Shown here: positions 29,455 through 41,724 of the stretch, one piece after another
Position numbering within the stretch: the first letter of the stretch is position 1
Layout of the letters: each line of letters opens with the position of its first letter
Assembly: GCA_963930775.1 (NCBI GenBank)
Contig: OZ005693.1
Coordinates: forward strand, 2,790,001 to 2,854,000
DNA: 64,000 bases
Direction of reading: 5' to 3'
Source: Cliona cf. orientalis
Lineage: Eukaryota; Porifera; Demospongiae; Clionaida; Clionaidae
The notes under the pieces: model-generated
Databases searched by the model: none
What the model was told of the DNA's origin: nothing
The model's input: only the letters and a program-made list of their open reading frames with translations
Position numbers and translations under genes: made by a program

Positions 29455-32043
29455 GATCATAACATGATTCCACTGTCAGCTTCTGCTCTGCCTTTCTAGA
29501 TGTTCCAGGGTTGGATGACTGTCTGCTTGTTTTACTGCATGCTACTGGTGATGCTGGGAGAAGATTATTGTTCTGAGCACTCTAAAAATGTAGTGAAGAG
29601 TTACAGTAATTGTTAAAAAAACTGGTAGCCGTGTCATCCCATTTAAAACATGGGAGTGGCCTGGGGACGAGGCTAATAAACTGAATGGATTTTAGTTAAT
29701 ACCATTATCTTACAAAACATTAATTCTTTATAGTCTAGTTACAGTAACTTGTAATTGCTTACCACACCAGTCCCAGATGTGCTTCCAAAATGTTTACTGA
29801 CTCGGAAAGTCTAACTCAGCAACTTTGGCCTTCCACCATTTTGTATAGTTCTCCTTCACCTGCTTAGGTAGCAGGACAAAGATGACAAAGATAAAGACAC
29901 CTTGGAAGGTGGCAAAGATTATGAAGATGTAAGCAAGGGCAAAGAGCTCTTCAACTTCTATCACCAGAAACCCAATGATCCAGGTTATGCCCATCACCAC
30001 AGTCAGAGAGATGGAAGCTTTTATCCATTGTCTGTGTAGTGTGTGTGTGTGTGTGTGTGTGTGTGCATGATGTGCATGTATAGCTATTATGCGTGCATCA
30101 TACTGTATAAGAGTACATAATAGGAAGAAAGGGAGAGTATCTTACTCTGTATACTGCAAACGCACTGCGGATAATTAAATCCGTATATCCTTCTAATATA
30201 AACTGTAGTATATTACACATACCACCTTGCAGTTAAACCACTCAAATTTAATTATCCGCAGTGCGTTTGCACAGCAGTATACAGAGTAAGATACTCTCCC
30301 TCTCTTCCTATTATGTACTCTTGGTAATATTAAACGTGTGTGCTTGCATGCATGGATTCCGTAATGATTATGCACTTAGGGAGGGGGGCACAGTAAAACC
30401 CACTTGACTTTATGCTTCTTATCATCAGTATTTTGTCCCTTCTGGTATCTATACATTATGACAATAGCCATGATGAAGAAGCCAATTAACGTTAGCCAGG
30501 AAGATCAGCATCACTGGAGCAAGGAGGGACCACACGAATGATGTGTGAGGACTCAAATAGCAACTGTGAGGAGGATGGATATGTAGCCATGTAATATTCT
30601 GTATAGCAAAATTGCCCGAGCATCACAATACCCACAATCGACACAGAACCAAATTTAAACTAAGATTTCCTTATGTCCTGCTTATACCAATTAAAACATG
30701 AGCTTTCCTACACATGTTTGGCAGAAGATAGGGCAGAATTTTGTAAAATAAATGAAAATTTTGCCCTATCCTACACATTTCCTACATGTATGAAATCCAT
30801 AATTATTTTTGTCTAGTGATATCACGTACGCTTGCTTGTAGCCATAGTCATAAGGATGGTACTCTCTGTAATTTTTAGTTCTCACAAAACCTAGAAGGAT
30901 AGTCAGGCCACTCACATAGAGCAGCGGTAGACCTGCATGGACAACAAAATTAAGCATAGCTAACTCAATCAGTAAAATGTTTACTTGCTTGATCAATGCC
31001 TGGCTCTTTAGCTAGCTACCCATTAATTTTATTGAAGCCAGTGGATGATATTAGCTACACAATCTTACCATAACTGGCAATGGTGAAGGCTGTGATGTAT
31101 CTAGCTTTATGCTTGGTGAAGATCCTGACCAGTGCGATATAGAGGACCACGCCCTCCATCAGCATCCACATAAAGGAGACCAGGAACCAGTAGTGGAGAA
31201 GAACAGCAACTGAACGACAGCCGATGGGAACTCCACCTCCCTCTCCCAAACGAGGCTCAACTCCTGCCACAAATATGATCTGAGCAATGCCCAGAGTCAC
31301 ACACAACTGGATGTGAATGTAGTTACGCATCGTAACAAGAGGTTTTCTTTTTGGAAACATTGGCATTAATTTTGCACTCCAAAAAAAGAAATATAAAAAC
31401 CGTTGCTGCCATGGCAACCAATGAGACAGACACGCCAATGTAGCCAGCTATCTGTAAGATCACTGATGAGAGGTCGGGCGCTGAGCAAGATGGCGAAGTG
31501 AATGAGGTGGTTGCAGCTACAGACTGTAGAGATAGAGTTGAAATTTGTATCATAACCCGTTGTGGACCACTCTCCAGTGAAAAGAATACTTCCTTGACAC
31601 TGGCTGCATGTATAATATTATAATTATTTATCACAAGTTCACCGACATCACTGTACATGATTCAACATTATGAATTTGTTGATCATGCATACATGGATGA
31701 CATAGTGAGAGCCTATATGAAACAGGAAATCAAATGTGTACATAATATTAACTATCATCAGGGTTACTTTATCATAAGGTGAGTGTGTGAAGATGACCTC
31801 TACTGGAGTGGAGAGGTTGGATGTGGTGCAATTATCATAACTGGCGGAGATAACTGGAGAGGCCAGTCGCAGCACATGATCCTCTTCATTGCTATTAAGG
31901 ACAGTATTAATATTATCGCACTAAATCATGCACGTTTAACAGCTAGCTTTATTCCTAGGCCAACTCGAAGTTCCAGGTGTGTAGGATTGAATTAAAGTTG
32001 GAATAAGTCTGGGACAAGACTTATTAATTTTAACTAACGTATC
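29455..32043 (-). pseudogene. Adhesion GPCR copy 2, 5'-truncated and frameshifted
   Basis: It corresponds to the last half of the receptor: the ectodomain exon at about 31765-31888, GPS/TM1 at about 31390-31607, TM2-TM3 at about 31071-31335, ECL2 at about 30833-30933, TM5 at about 30400-30560, TM6-TM7 at about 29765-30030 and the tail at about 29455-29582. Lesions against the paralogues: 4 extra bases in the TM5 exon near 30488, 4 extra bases after the TM7 region near 29805, loss of most of the exon carrying CVFW, a deleted or degenerate intron between TM1 and TM2, and no exons for signal peptide and early ectodomain. The GPS reads CSCNHLIHF with GY for GC, so the cleavage Thr and one Cys are gone. 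Homology stops at 32043, inside an exon. Confidence 0.87.
30111..30322. mobile_element. Long foldback (MITE-like) in copy 2 intron
   Basis: Arms 30111-30181 and 30248-30322 are near-perfect reverse complements (GAGTACATAATAGGAAG at one outer end), separated by about 66 bases. Paralogous introns of the other copies lack it. Confidence 0.75.
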
Positions 32044-32094
32044 TGGAAAGAGATGTTTCACTACTATTGTGTGCGTTGCACACTCCTAGTAATG

Positions 32095-32326
32095 TACTCC
32101 TGCCATAGTACCTGAAGCTAAAATTAAATTCTCGTTCACCGGTGTTGCCACGGTGTCTGGAAATCGGAACGAGAATGGTCCGTTTACGAACTCGACGACC
32201 CTTACCCAAAATGATCCCATCACCCTTGCTGGTGTGCTTTCCTCAACTTATCACCAATGACATATTATGCTATATATACAATTTGATCTAATGCACTGAC
32301 TATAGTTTAAATTACTGTGTTTCCAG
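32095..32326 (+). repeat. Inter-receptor block, copy b
   Basis: Paralogue of 28395-28900. The ATG is lost, and a single base is missing in the TCTGG(G)AAATCGG stretch, so the micro-frame is broken. The block resumes after the inserted element at 32754 and continues to about 33080. Confidence 0.75.
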
Positions 32327-32753
32327 TAGGTCTGGGCCAAATATAGCTATTCGTGAATAATCTTTTGAATAGGTAATAGGCAGCTTCTTGAAGAAGTTCA
32401 ATAATGGGCTTTTCAACTGCTCAAGGAAGTAGTGTGCATAGCTACACAATGTGTGCTTGAAATTGAAAACTTTGTGTCATGTGATATGAGTCTGTGATCA
32501 AGTGGAGGAAGCACTTGAGCAAACAGTTCAGATAACTAGCTATAGTTTTTGGGAGTGCTAAACGTTCCTGTAGCCTCAGAATTCGAACTTAGCTACAATA
32601 AAGAGAAAATTTTTCATGTAATCCAGCACTTGTTGGTCTAAGTGTATATGTACATTCTGGTCATATTAATGTCCATTTGCATTTTGTTAGCTTTTTAATT
32701 GGTAATTTTCTCTTGAATAATTGGGTAGATAAGTGATATTTGGACCAGGCCTA
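32327..32753. mobile_element. hAT-like MITE inserted in a duplicated spacer
   Basis: The ends are TAGGTCTGGGCCAAATAT and, in reverse complement, TAGGCCTGGTCCAAATAT. The flanks GTTTCCAG and GTTCCCAC look like a diverged 8-bp target duplication, typical of hAT elements. Paralogous blocks at 28637 and 41975 lack the insertion. Confidence 0.7.
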
Positions 32754-33249
32754 GTTCCCACGTATACTATGGCTGATGCAGCGGCTTGTGATGTCCGTAA
32801 TACAGCACTGAGCAGTTTTGTGTGATCATAATAATTATTTTATTATACACAATTAGCTATAATAGTGATTATTAGTCACTTAGGTTATGAGACTAGCTAC
32901 TTCATTAATTTTTATCTTAATAATTATTATTAATGTTGGTTTGTTGTTGATTTAAAAGTGGTGAATTTCTATAGCCGTGTCCAATCTCGTTCCTTCACTG
33001 AAACTAGGAGCAGGATTCTGTACATGAGGAGAAATAGCTGGATAATGCTAGTACAATTAACTGCCGTGATCCTGGCAGGTGTTGCAGCTATAGCTAGCGC
33101 TAGCTAGCTAGCTAGCTCTGCAAAAAATAAATCATTATTTTAACCATAGCTAATAGGTGGTTTATATCTCATTTCATGCCTTGTTTCAAGACCATTAATC
33201 ATTAGCATAAGGAAGCCTGTAAACAACTTAATGAGCTCTGGAACATTAG

Positions 33250-34277
33250 TTAATACAGAGGAGTCAGAAGTAACTGTAATAGTGCGTGTACCTCAAATTA
33301 ATGATGTGTCAAATAATTCAACGGGTCATTAGGAATAATTCACCCTACGGTGGCCCAGAAGGTCACTCTAGATTGCACATTGGTCATTCAATTGTGCAAA
33401 GAGATTGCACATTGGTGATTTGAATCCCAAATCATCGGCGAATATCCAATGTCTTAGGATACTAGCTATGCTAAGAGATTGCACATAGGTGAATTTGAAC
33501 CTCCAATCACCAATCTCTTAGCACCCTATGCTAAGAGATTGGTGATTTGAATAACATGCTAAGAGGTTACACATTGGTGATTCGAATTCCGAATCTTCAA
33601 TCTCTTAGGACACTGTTCTATGACATTGTGTGGATTCTAAAAAAGGGGATATGCAGAAACTGGATTACTTTCATCCGGATTCTAATCTGGATTAAGGGTG
33701 CATGTGCTGAGATTGCACATTCAATTTGGCGATTTGAATCCCGATTGTCCAACTCTAATAGCTATATAGGACACTGTGGATTCCCGAAATTATGTAGGAC
33801 GCTGAGATTGCACATTGGTAACATCATTCGAACCACGAATTAATGTCCAATCCCTTAGAACACTGTACTAAGAGATTGCACATTGGTAGCTAACTCGAAT
33901 CCCCAATCACCAATCTCTTAGCACTAGCTACAGTGCTAAGATGTTGTACATTGAGGATTTGAATCCCCTATCTCTAATCCCTTGCTGTGCTAAGAGATTA
34001 CACTTTGGGGATTTGAATCCCCTATCTCCAATCTCTTAAGAGACGGTGTGCTAAGAGATTGCACATTGGTGATTTGAATCCCTCATCTCCAATCTCTTAA
34101 GAGACGGTGTGCTAAGAGATTGCACATTGGGGATTTGAATCTCTTAAGCACCGTTTACACAGAGATTGGAGATTTGAGGTTCGAATCACTAATGTGCAAT
34201 CTCTTAGCATAATCGAATGGCTAATGTGCAATCTCAAGCGACCTTCTGGGCCACCATATCACCCTCCTCTGTATTAG
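33250..34277. mobile_element. TIR element with a core array of hairpin repeats
   Basis: The outermost ends carry TAATACAGAGGAG in opposite orientations. Inside them GGTGGCCCAGAAGGTC faces its complement (33350 and 34253). The core is an array of degenerate repeats of about 50-70 bp, each built of CTAAGAGATTGCACATTGG followed by TTTGAATCC and CAATCTCTTAG, which can fold on itself. No open frame was seen. Other inter-receptor spacers lack it. Confidence 0.75.
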
Positions 34278-34388
34278 CCATGGTTACTGCATGCATGCTG
34301 TCTGCACTCCACTGCTATCAGGGCTCAATCCTGCTCGAGCACTTTTTCTGTAGTCTGACCGGTTTACAATGCTAGTAATATATAATAG

Positions 34389-34523
34389 TTAGACACTGTT
34401 TAGGAGGTTTCTATGTGATTTAGAAGACCAAAGGGCTCTGTGTAGAATCCCGAGCGAAGCGAGGGTTCTACTGAGCCCTGAGGTCTTCTAAATCACATAG
34501 AAACCGACTAAGCAGTGTCTAAC
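34389..34523. mobile_element. Foldback MITE
   Basis: GTTAGACACTGTTTAGGAGG and the following ATGTGATTTAGAAGACC face their complements at 34480-34523. A related half-copy lies at about 53625-53690. Confidence 0.75.
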
Positions 34524-35014
34524 ATGTTTAGATCCTAGCAATAATGCCCAAAAGCTAGACACATAAACTGCTGCCTAGCAACAACCCTAACCATAGGCAA
34601 GAAAATTTACATGATTTTCTACAGAGCTTTACATAATTTTCTACAGAGCTTACATGATTTTCTATGAAGGATAGATACTTCAGTTTAACCAATCAGACTA
34701 CAGTATTTGTTACAAGTAGGATCTAATACACAATAGTTACTATTAATTATAATGTGTGACCAGCTATGAGAAAAGGAGGCACATTTGGGATTTTTCATTT
34801 GTAGTTATAATAATGTAATTTGTAGCTGAATAATGCACTTAGTAGAATTCACTCTGTGTTTGTGCCTATAGCTACATTCCTACAAATAATATAGCTAGCT
34901 ACTCATGTACTGCTAATTTGTAGATGCAAGAAGTCAATCATTTTCATGTTTTGTTTATGTACTAGCTACTACCTTCCCTCACAGCAGGTCATGTTAATTA
35001 AATATATTTCTTAC
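34524..35014. other. Spacer and presumed 3' end of copy 3
   Basis: It shares sequence with 42690-42982 and 59840-60121 (a stretch starting ATGAGAAAAGGAGGCAC). The final small exon and 3' UTR of the receptors should lie here, but I cannot place them. Confidence 0.4.
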
Positions 35015-38000
35015 CAGATTTCGGATCATAACATGATTCCACTGTCAGCTTCTGCTCTGCCTTTCTAGATGTTCCAGGGTAGGATGACTGTCCACTTGTT
35101 TTACTACATGCTACTGGTGATGCTGGGGGAATATTATTGTTCTGAGCACTCTAAAAATGTAGTGAAGAGTTACAGAAATTGTTAATAAACTGGTAGCGTC
35201 GTCCCATTAAAAACATGGGAGTGGCCTGGGGACGAGGCTAATATTAAACTGGATGGATTTTAAATAGTTAATACCATGCCCCTGCATTGTCTTACAAATG
35301 ATTAATTCTTTATAGTCTAGCTACAGTAACTTGTAATTGCTTACCACACCAGTCCCAGATGTGAGGATCTTGCTTCCAAAATGTTTGCTGAGAAAGTCTG
35401 ACTCAGCAACTTTGGCCTTCCACCATTTTGTATAGTTCTCCCTCACCTGCTTTGATAGCAGGACAAAGATGACAAAGATAAAGACTCCTTGGAAGGCAAC
35501 AAAGATGGTGAAGATGTAAGCAAGGGCAAAGAGCTGTTCAACCTCGATCACCAGAAACCCAGTGATCCAGGTTATTCCCATTACCACAGTCAGAGAGATG
35601 GAGGCTTTTATCCATTGTCTGCGGTAGTATGTGTACATGTATAATTATATTATGTGTAGCTACATATGCATGTATATAAAAAATTATGTATAATTTTGTA
35701 TAATAATATTATGATTGTGAGTTTGGGTGGGGGAGAGGGCATAGTAGAACTCACTTGACTTTACGCATCTTATCATTAGTATTCTGTCTCTTCTGGTGTC
35801 TATACATGATAACACTGGCCATGATGAAGAAGCCAATGTTAGCCAGGAAGATCAGTATCACTGGAACAAGGAGGGACCACACAAATGATGTATGATGGTT
35901 CAAATAGCAGCTGTGAGGAGAGTGGATGCAGCAATGCTTATGTATAGCATACATAACATGTAGCAAAATCCCTGTCAGCATAATAATAATACAATCACTT
36001 ACGCTTGCTCGTAGCCATAGTCATAAGGATGATACTCCCTGTACTGTTTATTTCTCACAAAACCAAGAGGGACGGTCAGGCCACCCACATAGAGCAGTGG
36101 TAGACCTGCATGGACAACAAAAGCATAGCTAACTCGGTCAGTAAAATTTTGACGTGCTTGTCAATAATCAATTATGCAATGTCTGGCTCTCTTAGCTACT
36201 CATCTTGTGAGTCTATTCTCACAGGTATAGCAATATCAATTCAAAAGAGATCAGGATGAGGCTACACAATCTTACCGTAACTGGCAATGGTAAAGGCTGC
36301 GGCGTATCTAGCTTTATGCTTGGTGAAGACCCTGACCAGTGCAACATAGAGGACCACGCCCTCCATCAACATCCACATGAAGGAGACCAGGAACCAGTAG
36401 TGGAGAAGAACAGCAACTGAGCGACAGCCGATGGGAACTCCACCTCCCTCTCCCAAACGAGGCTCAACTCCTGCCACAAATATGATCTGAGCAATGCCCA
36501 GAGTCACACACAACTGGATGTGAATGTAGTTACGCATCGTACGAAGTGATCTGTGGTCATAGAAATGATATATTAAATTAAATGCACGTGATAGCTAATA
36601 GCTAAGGAGCAACCAGAGGGGTAGCTGGTTTTATGGAAATCTTGTGAATAGTATATTATATGTGTCACAATAGCTCACTTTAAGAATAAGAAGGCAAAAA
36701 TGGTTGCTGCCATGGCAACAAGTGAAACAGACACGCCAATGTAGCCAGTTATCTGTAAGGCTAAGATATGAGTTTGTGAAAGGTCACTGAGAGGTCGGGC
36801 GCTGAGCAAGATGGCGAAGTGAGTGAGGTGGTTGCAGCGACAGACTGTTGAGGTAGAGTTGAAATTTGTTTCACAACCCTCTGTGGACCATTCTCCAGTG
36901 AAGAGAATACTTCCTTGACACTGGCTGCATGTATATAAATTATAATTATTATACATGGTTACCATCACCGACGTCATTGTACGTGATTCATCATAATTAC
37001 TTTGTCGATCATGCATGCATGGATGATAATTATAGTGTTTAAAATTAAAAGTAATAATTATCATTGAGCTATATAGTAGCTTAATTATGACAATGCATTG
37101 CTTACTCATCTTTAAATTTCCAAAATACATATGTTGTTGCACCATTTTCATCATTTGTTAAGAGAGCCTATATATGAAAAAGAAAATCAAATGTGTACAT
37201 ATTATTATTTAAACATCATCAGGGTTAGCTACCTCATCATAAGGTGAGTGTGTGAAGATGACCTCTACCGGAGTGGAGAGGTTGGATGTGGTGCAGTTAT
37301 CACACTGGAAACTGGCGGAGATAACTGGAGAGGCCAGTCGCAGCACATGATCCTCTTCATTGCTATTAAGGACAGTATTAATTAATATTATCCCACTGAA
37401 TCATGCATGTTTAACAGCTAGCTTTATTCTCAGGCCAACTTCCAGGTGCATAATTGAATTAAAGTTGCATGGAATGAGCTGGGACAAGACTTATTAATTT
37501 TAACTAACGTATCATTTTGAACTCCATCATCGAGACTGTTTGGCAAAAGTCTTGACATGTTTCTGAAGAGTAAAGAAGCCATTCTGACAAAACGATTAAG
37601 ATGCCAGTGCTTTCTTAGCACTTCCTTTGGGATTTTTATATATATTTTCACATCATCGTCTAGCTCGAACATGGGAGTAGGTATCTCTTGCGTCTCATTT
37701 AATTTATTCATTTCTTGCATAATATCATCCTTGACATACACTTTGCCAACATGGAAGTCTGCACACATGCATGACATAACATACACCATTACCATAATAG
37801 AATCGATATCCCACAATTACGCCGCCCTCTGCAATTTTAGCTCAAGTTCCTGCTATTATAGCTACACAATGCAATGTCGTTATAATAATAATCATACTGG
37901 GACCATACCAATATTATCTTCACTTAATCTTGAGATTGCCATTGGATGAGATAAGTTATAGTTATTTAGTGCAAACGTATCAACGATCCAGAGAAGAGTG

Positions 38001-38676
38001 CTACCAGCAATGACTGAATTAAATGGTGGCTGCATAATAATATCATCAGCTATCATAGTAAATTTAATTACAGTAACTCTGCTGTTTATAAACTTACTGC
38101 ATCAGATTCTACTCTACTCTCAATTTCCTTCCGAATAAATTTAAACACATGGCTAATCACTGACAACAGTAACTACATGTATTATAATATTAATTATTAT
38201 GCATAAAAATTTACTGTGATATAATCACATACTTGACTGATATCTGATTCAACTTCTTCGTCTCCAAAATCATTGACTATGGTACTGAGGAGGTAGAGAG
38301 GCGCAAACAAAGTCTTCTCATGATCATAGGCAGCAGATCCCTCGACTGTCACATTATACATAGCACTCTCTTCAAACATCTGAAGTGCTTCCTTGTGTGA
38401 ACTATTCTCTATCTGATACATGTATGATTATACCCACTGCCCAGCATGCACAATAATACCAACCTTCATATTAATCCCCTTGAGAGTTGATATTCCTTTG
38501 ACGTGACTAAAAACTCGACATTCTAAGCCTTTTACTCCTTCAGTACAATCGTTGCAATCATCATCCATGGAAGTATAAGTGCTAGTGCCCGATTTTGCCG
38601 TGATTAGAGGTTGGCAAAAAATTGTAGCATCAGCAACGATCACAAGCAAAATCGTTGTACAAAATGCGCCGGCCAT
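35015..38676 (-). CDS. Adhesion GPCR copy 3 (type II ectodomain)
   Basis: Thirteen exons with consistent splice signals: 38464-38676 (start and signal peptide MAGAFCTTILLVIVADATIF), 38233-38412 (FAPLYLLSTIV), 38098-38172, 37909-38029, 37509-37758, 37233-37362, 37106-37168, 36679-36924 (GPS and TM1), 36276-36550 (TM2-TM3), 36003-36105, 35755-35910 (TM5), 35345-35618 (TM6-TM7) and 35015-35150 (tail, ending in a donor, so one more exon follows). The GPS has CRCNHLTHFAILL with the HLT cleavage site. The first GPS Cys is Tyr (TYVFW), but a Cys is present in SQCQGS just downstream. The ectodomain is shorter than in copy 1 and begins with a different exon, shared with copy 4. No frameshift was seen. 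Confidence 0.88.
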
Positions 38677-39027
38677 ATCATTAATTTATTTATCTGTCGC
38701 CACTACCCAGCTGCAAACACGAATAGACTATGGCATTGTCTGATACTATGTCTAACAGCCGCGAACAAGCCCTAGCGCTAGCGCTACCCAATCACACTAA
38801 GAGGCTCTTAGACTAATACGGGTACGGTAATTATATAAAGAACAGGATCATACCGTATCGTACGCGTTTAATAGCGTAACCGCGCCGCGCGCCGCTATTA
38901 CTATTGCGCAGTACAAATTGACCACAACCCACAACAAAGCGATATTCCATTAACAGAATCGGATGGCTAAGTGAATGAGATTATTTATTTTACATGCAGT
39001 TTCCAAGGAGAGCATTATACTACCCTA
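38677..39027. promoter_or_regulatory. Duplicated promoter region of copy 3 receptor
   Basis: It matches 46806-47110 upstream of copy 4, including a GC-rich core (CGCGCCGCGC near 38885) and ATTGACCACAACCCACAACAAAG. It lies between the receptor's start and the 3' end of gene G, so it should contain the receptor promoter. Confidence 0.45.
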
Positions 39028-41250
39028 CTTTTATTTCTTTTCAGCCATAGTGGCTGCTTCTTCCTCCATCTCTGTGTCACTGCCACCATCTTCCTGAGAC
39101 TCCTCCTCATACTCATCACAGTACTCCAGCAGCTCCACCACCAATGCAGCTGCAGTGAAGATTTTAGCGAAGTACTGAATAGGTCAGATATTATGTAATA
39201 TGATAATATTATTATCGTTGTCCAACCTCATCACCATCCTGACCCTGTATTTAATTCACGAATATGAGAATTTACGCTACCTCTAGTCACAATTAATGCT
39301 TCGGCAGTATGTATTTTATTAATTAAAATTTTCTTTTGGAAATCATATGCCTTACTCCACTCCTAGGTGCTCCCACCAACAGTGGCTTATATTGTATTCA
39401 GATATTGTATGGTGGATAATTTTTGTGGCATTGTGATCGCTAGGGGCAAAGTTTAATTGAATAAGGAAGGATGCTTTGATGGCGTGTAGATCAATCATTG
39501 CTATCTGCATAGAAACAATAAATTAGATTCTCCGTGGACAACATAACTGTTCAATATAATAATTATTTGCTGACATTTCAATTAGAACATTTTTATTGTT
39601 TTTTTGTACATATACTTAGTTTCACACACAAAATTCCAGTTCCGTTCCTCTCCCTTTGCTGTTGAGAAGAGGAAGCTGAGTCTGTTGAGCACAAAGACAT
39701 ACCAGTACTCACACTGCTTCAGGTGCGTGTCAAAGAACGGATCGTATAGACACTGATCAGGTACATCAGTGAGACTATCTCCTTAATAAGCAACAGCCTA
39801 TACATAGGATAGAATGGAGAAATCTTTTAGCATAATAATAATTAATATATCAAGATGCATAATAATTGCTATTATGGTGAATTAAGTCTAGTTTTCTCCC
39901 CAGCATAATAATACTATTATTATTATTATTATATTATCACAATAATAATAATCAGCGGCACGGTGCACAGAGCACAAGGCATGTGCGACCAGTACAGTTT
40001 TTCTTTGATGTGGAAACAGTCAAAGGCTTTGATGTGGCCACAGGCTCTGCCCAAATTCCGACTGCCACCACGGTTGGCTTGGTGAAGGTTGGTTACCACA
40101 TAAGTAAACAAAAGCACAGTTTATTATCATCAAGGACACTATTTCAGATATTGCGCATCTTGAGCAGGGTATTGAGGCAAAAGTGATGGGTGGGTGAATA
40201 ATATTAATTTTATAGTGGGCCAGTTTTTGTGAGACTATGATATTTCTTTCTAATATATAACTGTTACATGGTCAAATAATTCCCTACTTGTAATATACGT
40301 TTGCAGCTATAGCTGATGCTGTTGAATTGTTGCTGTAACAGTTGTCTGTACTTGGCCCTGTTATCAAGTGTCAGTGGAACCTTTCAACGACTAAAGAAGC
40401 AGCCATAACATACAGGAAAGGAAAAGTTCCTTTTTTGGACTAAGTACAAACACGGAAATTATTGTGAAAATGAAGTATAATGTACAATAATATTATTATT
40501 ATGAATGCAAGCATGTATACACATTGTACTAAATGTTTTTTACATCATTATACAGCCACATGTGACTTACTCGTGCTGGGAGAATTGACTCATTGACAAT
40601 TTGTAGTAAGATTTGGGAACTTCAATGAGTTTATTCAACAATGCTGTCAGCGATTTCAAAAGCTGTATTAAATAAAAACACCACTGTCTCACGTTTACAA
40701 GGCACAGCAATAGGTAGCTATCATGCAGCTCCAGCAGTATAAGCCCCGCCTTTAATCCAGATTAGAATCCGGATTATTGTCATTCTAATGCCTTTATGAA
40801 CTCCTTCTTTCCTAAGACAATCTCAATGTGGAATTCTTTACCTGAAGAAGTACTATAGCTTCTCCCTCACTCGCTAGCTTTAAAAGAGCTATTAATTAAT
40901 TAATATTTATATTTATTTTTATTCTCTACTTTGTGCTTATTAGTTGAATTTTATTTTTGTATAGGTGCATGCACGTAGCTACTAGCCTATGGCTATTTCA
41001 TGCATCTACTGCATTATGCAGGAGTATTATAGAAATAGAAAAAAATAGAAACCACTGTTTACCATGTAAACACATACTCAGCACTATAATAATAATATTA
41101 TTATACATACATACACATGTACATAGATACGTATACACGTACATATACATGTAGATAGCTAGAATAGCTATACCGGTATATACCCCGTATACCTTGTGTG
41201 AACATCCACATTTTACCTTCACTCCGCATCAAGATCCAAGACTCATCAGA
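39028..41250 (-). pseudogene. Gene G, left partial copy (helical-repeat protein, unidentified)
   Basis: It contains counterparts of the last five or so exons of the gene at 47122-50556: C-terminal exon about 39028-39180 (VVELLEYCDEYEEESQED, then an acidic tail and AEKK stop), about 39640-39785 (SLMYLISV and the Cys-Glu-Tyr-Trp region), about 39966-40085 (NLGRACGHIKAF), about 40570-40672 (SLTALLNKLIEVPKSYYKL), and a damaged piece at 41197-41245. Upstream exons are absent; homology gives way to a receptor exon-1 relic at about 41260. Its C-terminal exon is in frame, unlike the right copy. Confidence 0.7.
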
Positions 41251-41254
41251 GATA

Positions 41255-41420
41255 CAATTTATTATGATAATAGCTATGTATAGTATAAAGATCAAGTCTT
41301 AGAGTCTGCTCAACGAGTTAGCCATCAATAGCATCATCTCTACCGAGTGCGCAGCTAGGTTGTGTCTGCCGGTATCGTATTTAAATATTCCATAGTGCTA
41401 CTATTAAAGCCGGTATATAT
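41255..41420 (-). pseudogene. Relic of a type I receptor first exon
   Basis: It matches 28207-28370: the start region reads MMLLMANSLSRL, where copy 1 has MVLSMANSLSKI, then runs into a stop. The upstream GCGCACTCGGTAGAG and an ACCGGTAT-like patch are also shared. It marks the 5' end of a lost copy-1-type receptor replaced by gene G sequence. Confidence 0.75.
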
Positions 41421-41631
41421 TATAATAATATTATTCTAGCCCGTTGCTATGTGGTTACTAAGGTATACAAGGTACTGTATATGTGATACAGTCCCTCCTT
41501 GTAGGGCTCATGTCCATATGTTTACTATTATACAGTTCCTGAGGGCCAGGGCAAACATTCATACAGTTCTTGGGGGCTAAAAACATGTTTATTGTATCCA
41601 TAGAAACAATGGGCTAGATGACCAATCCCTC

Positions 41632-41696
41632 GCTTTGTATGCAGTATAGAAGCACTCATCCCTCGGGATTTGTGCTTCTATACTGCATACAAACCT
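41632..41696. repeat. Near-perfect hairpin
   Basis: Arms of about 22 bp (TTTGTATGCAGTATAGAAGC and its exact complement) flank a 16-base loop. No counterpart was seen in the paralogous spacers. It could be a minimal foldback element or a small-RNA hairpin. Confidence 0.7.
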
Positions 41697-41724
41697 TGGG
41701 AGTTGCAGGTCAATAACTATTACA

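Noticed and set aside
33350..34250. Regularly spaced repeats resembling a CRISPR array
   Set aside because: Units occur in both orientations, vary in length and are degenerate, and they lie inside a TIR element in a eukaryotic genome.
40950..41300. Separate small gene near 41 kb
   Set aside because: The coding-like parts align to gene G exons of the right copy, so they belong to the partial duplicate.
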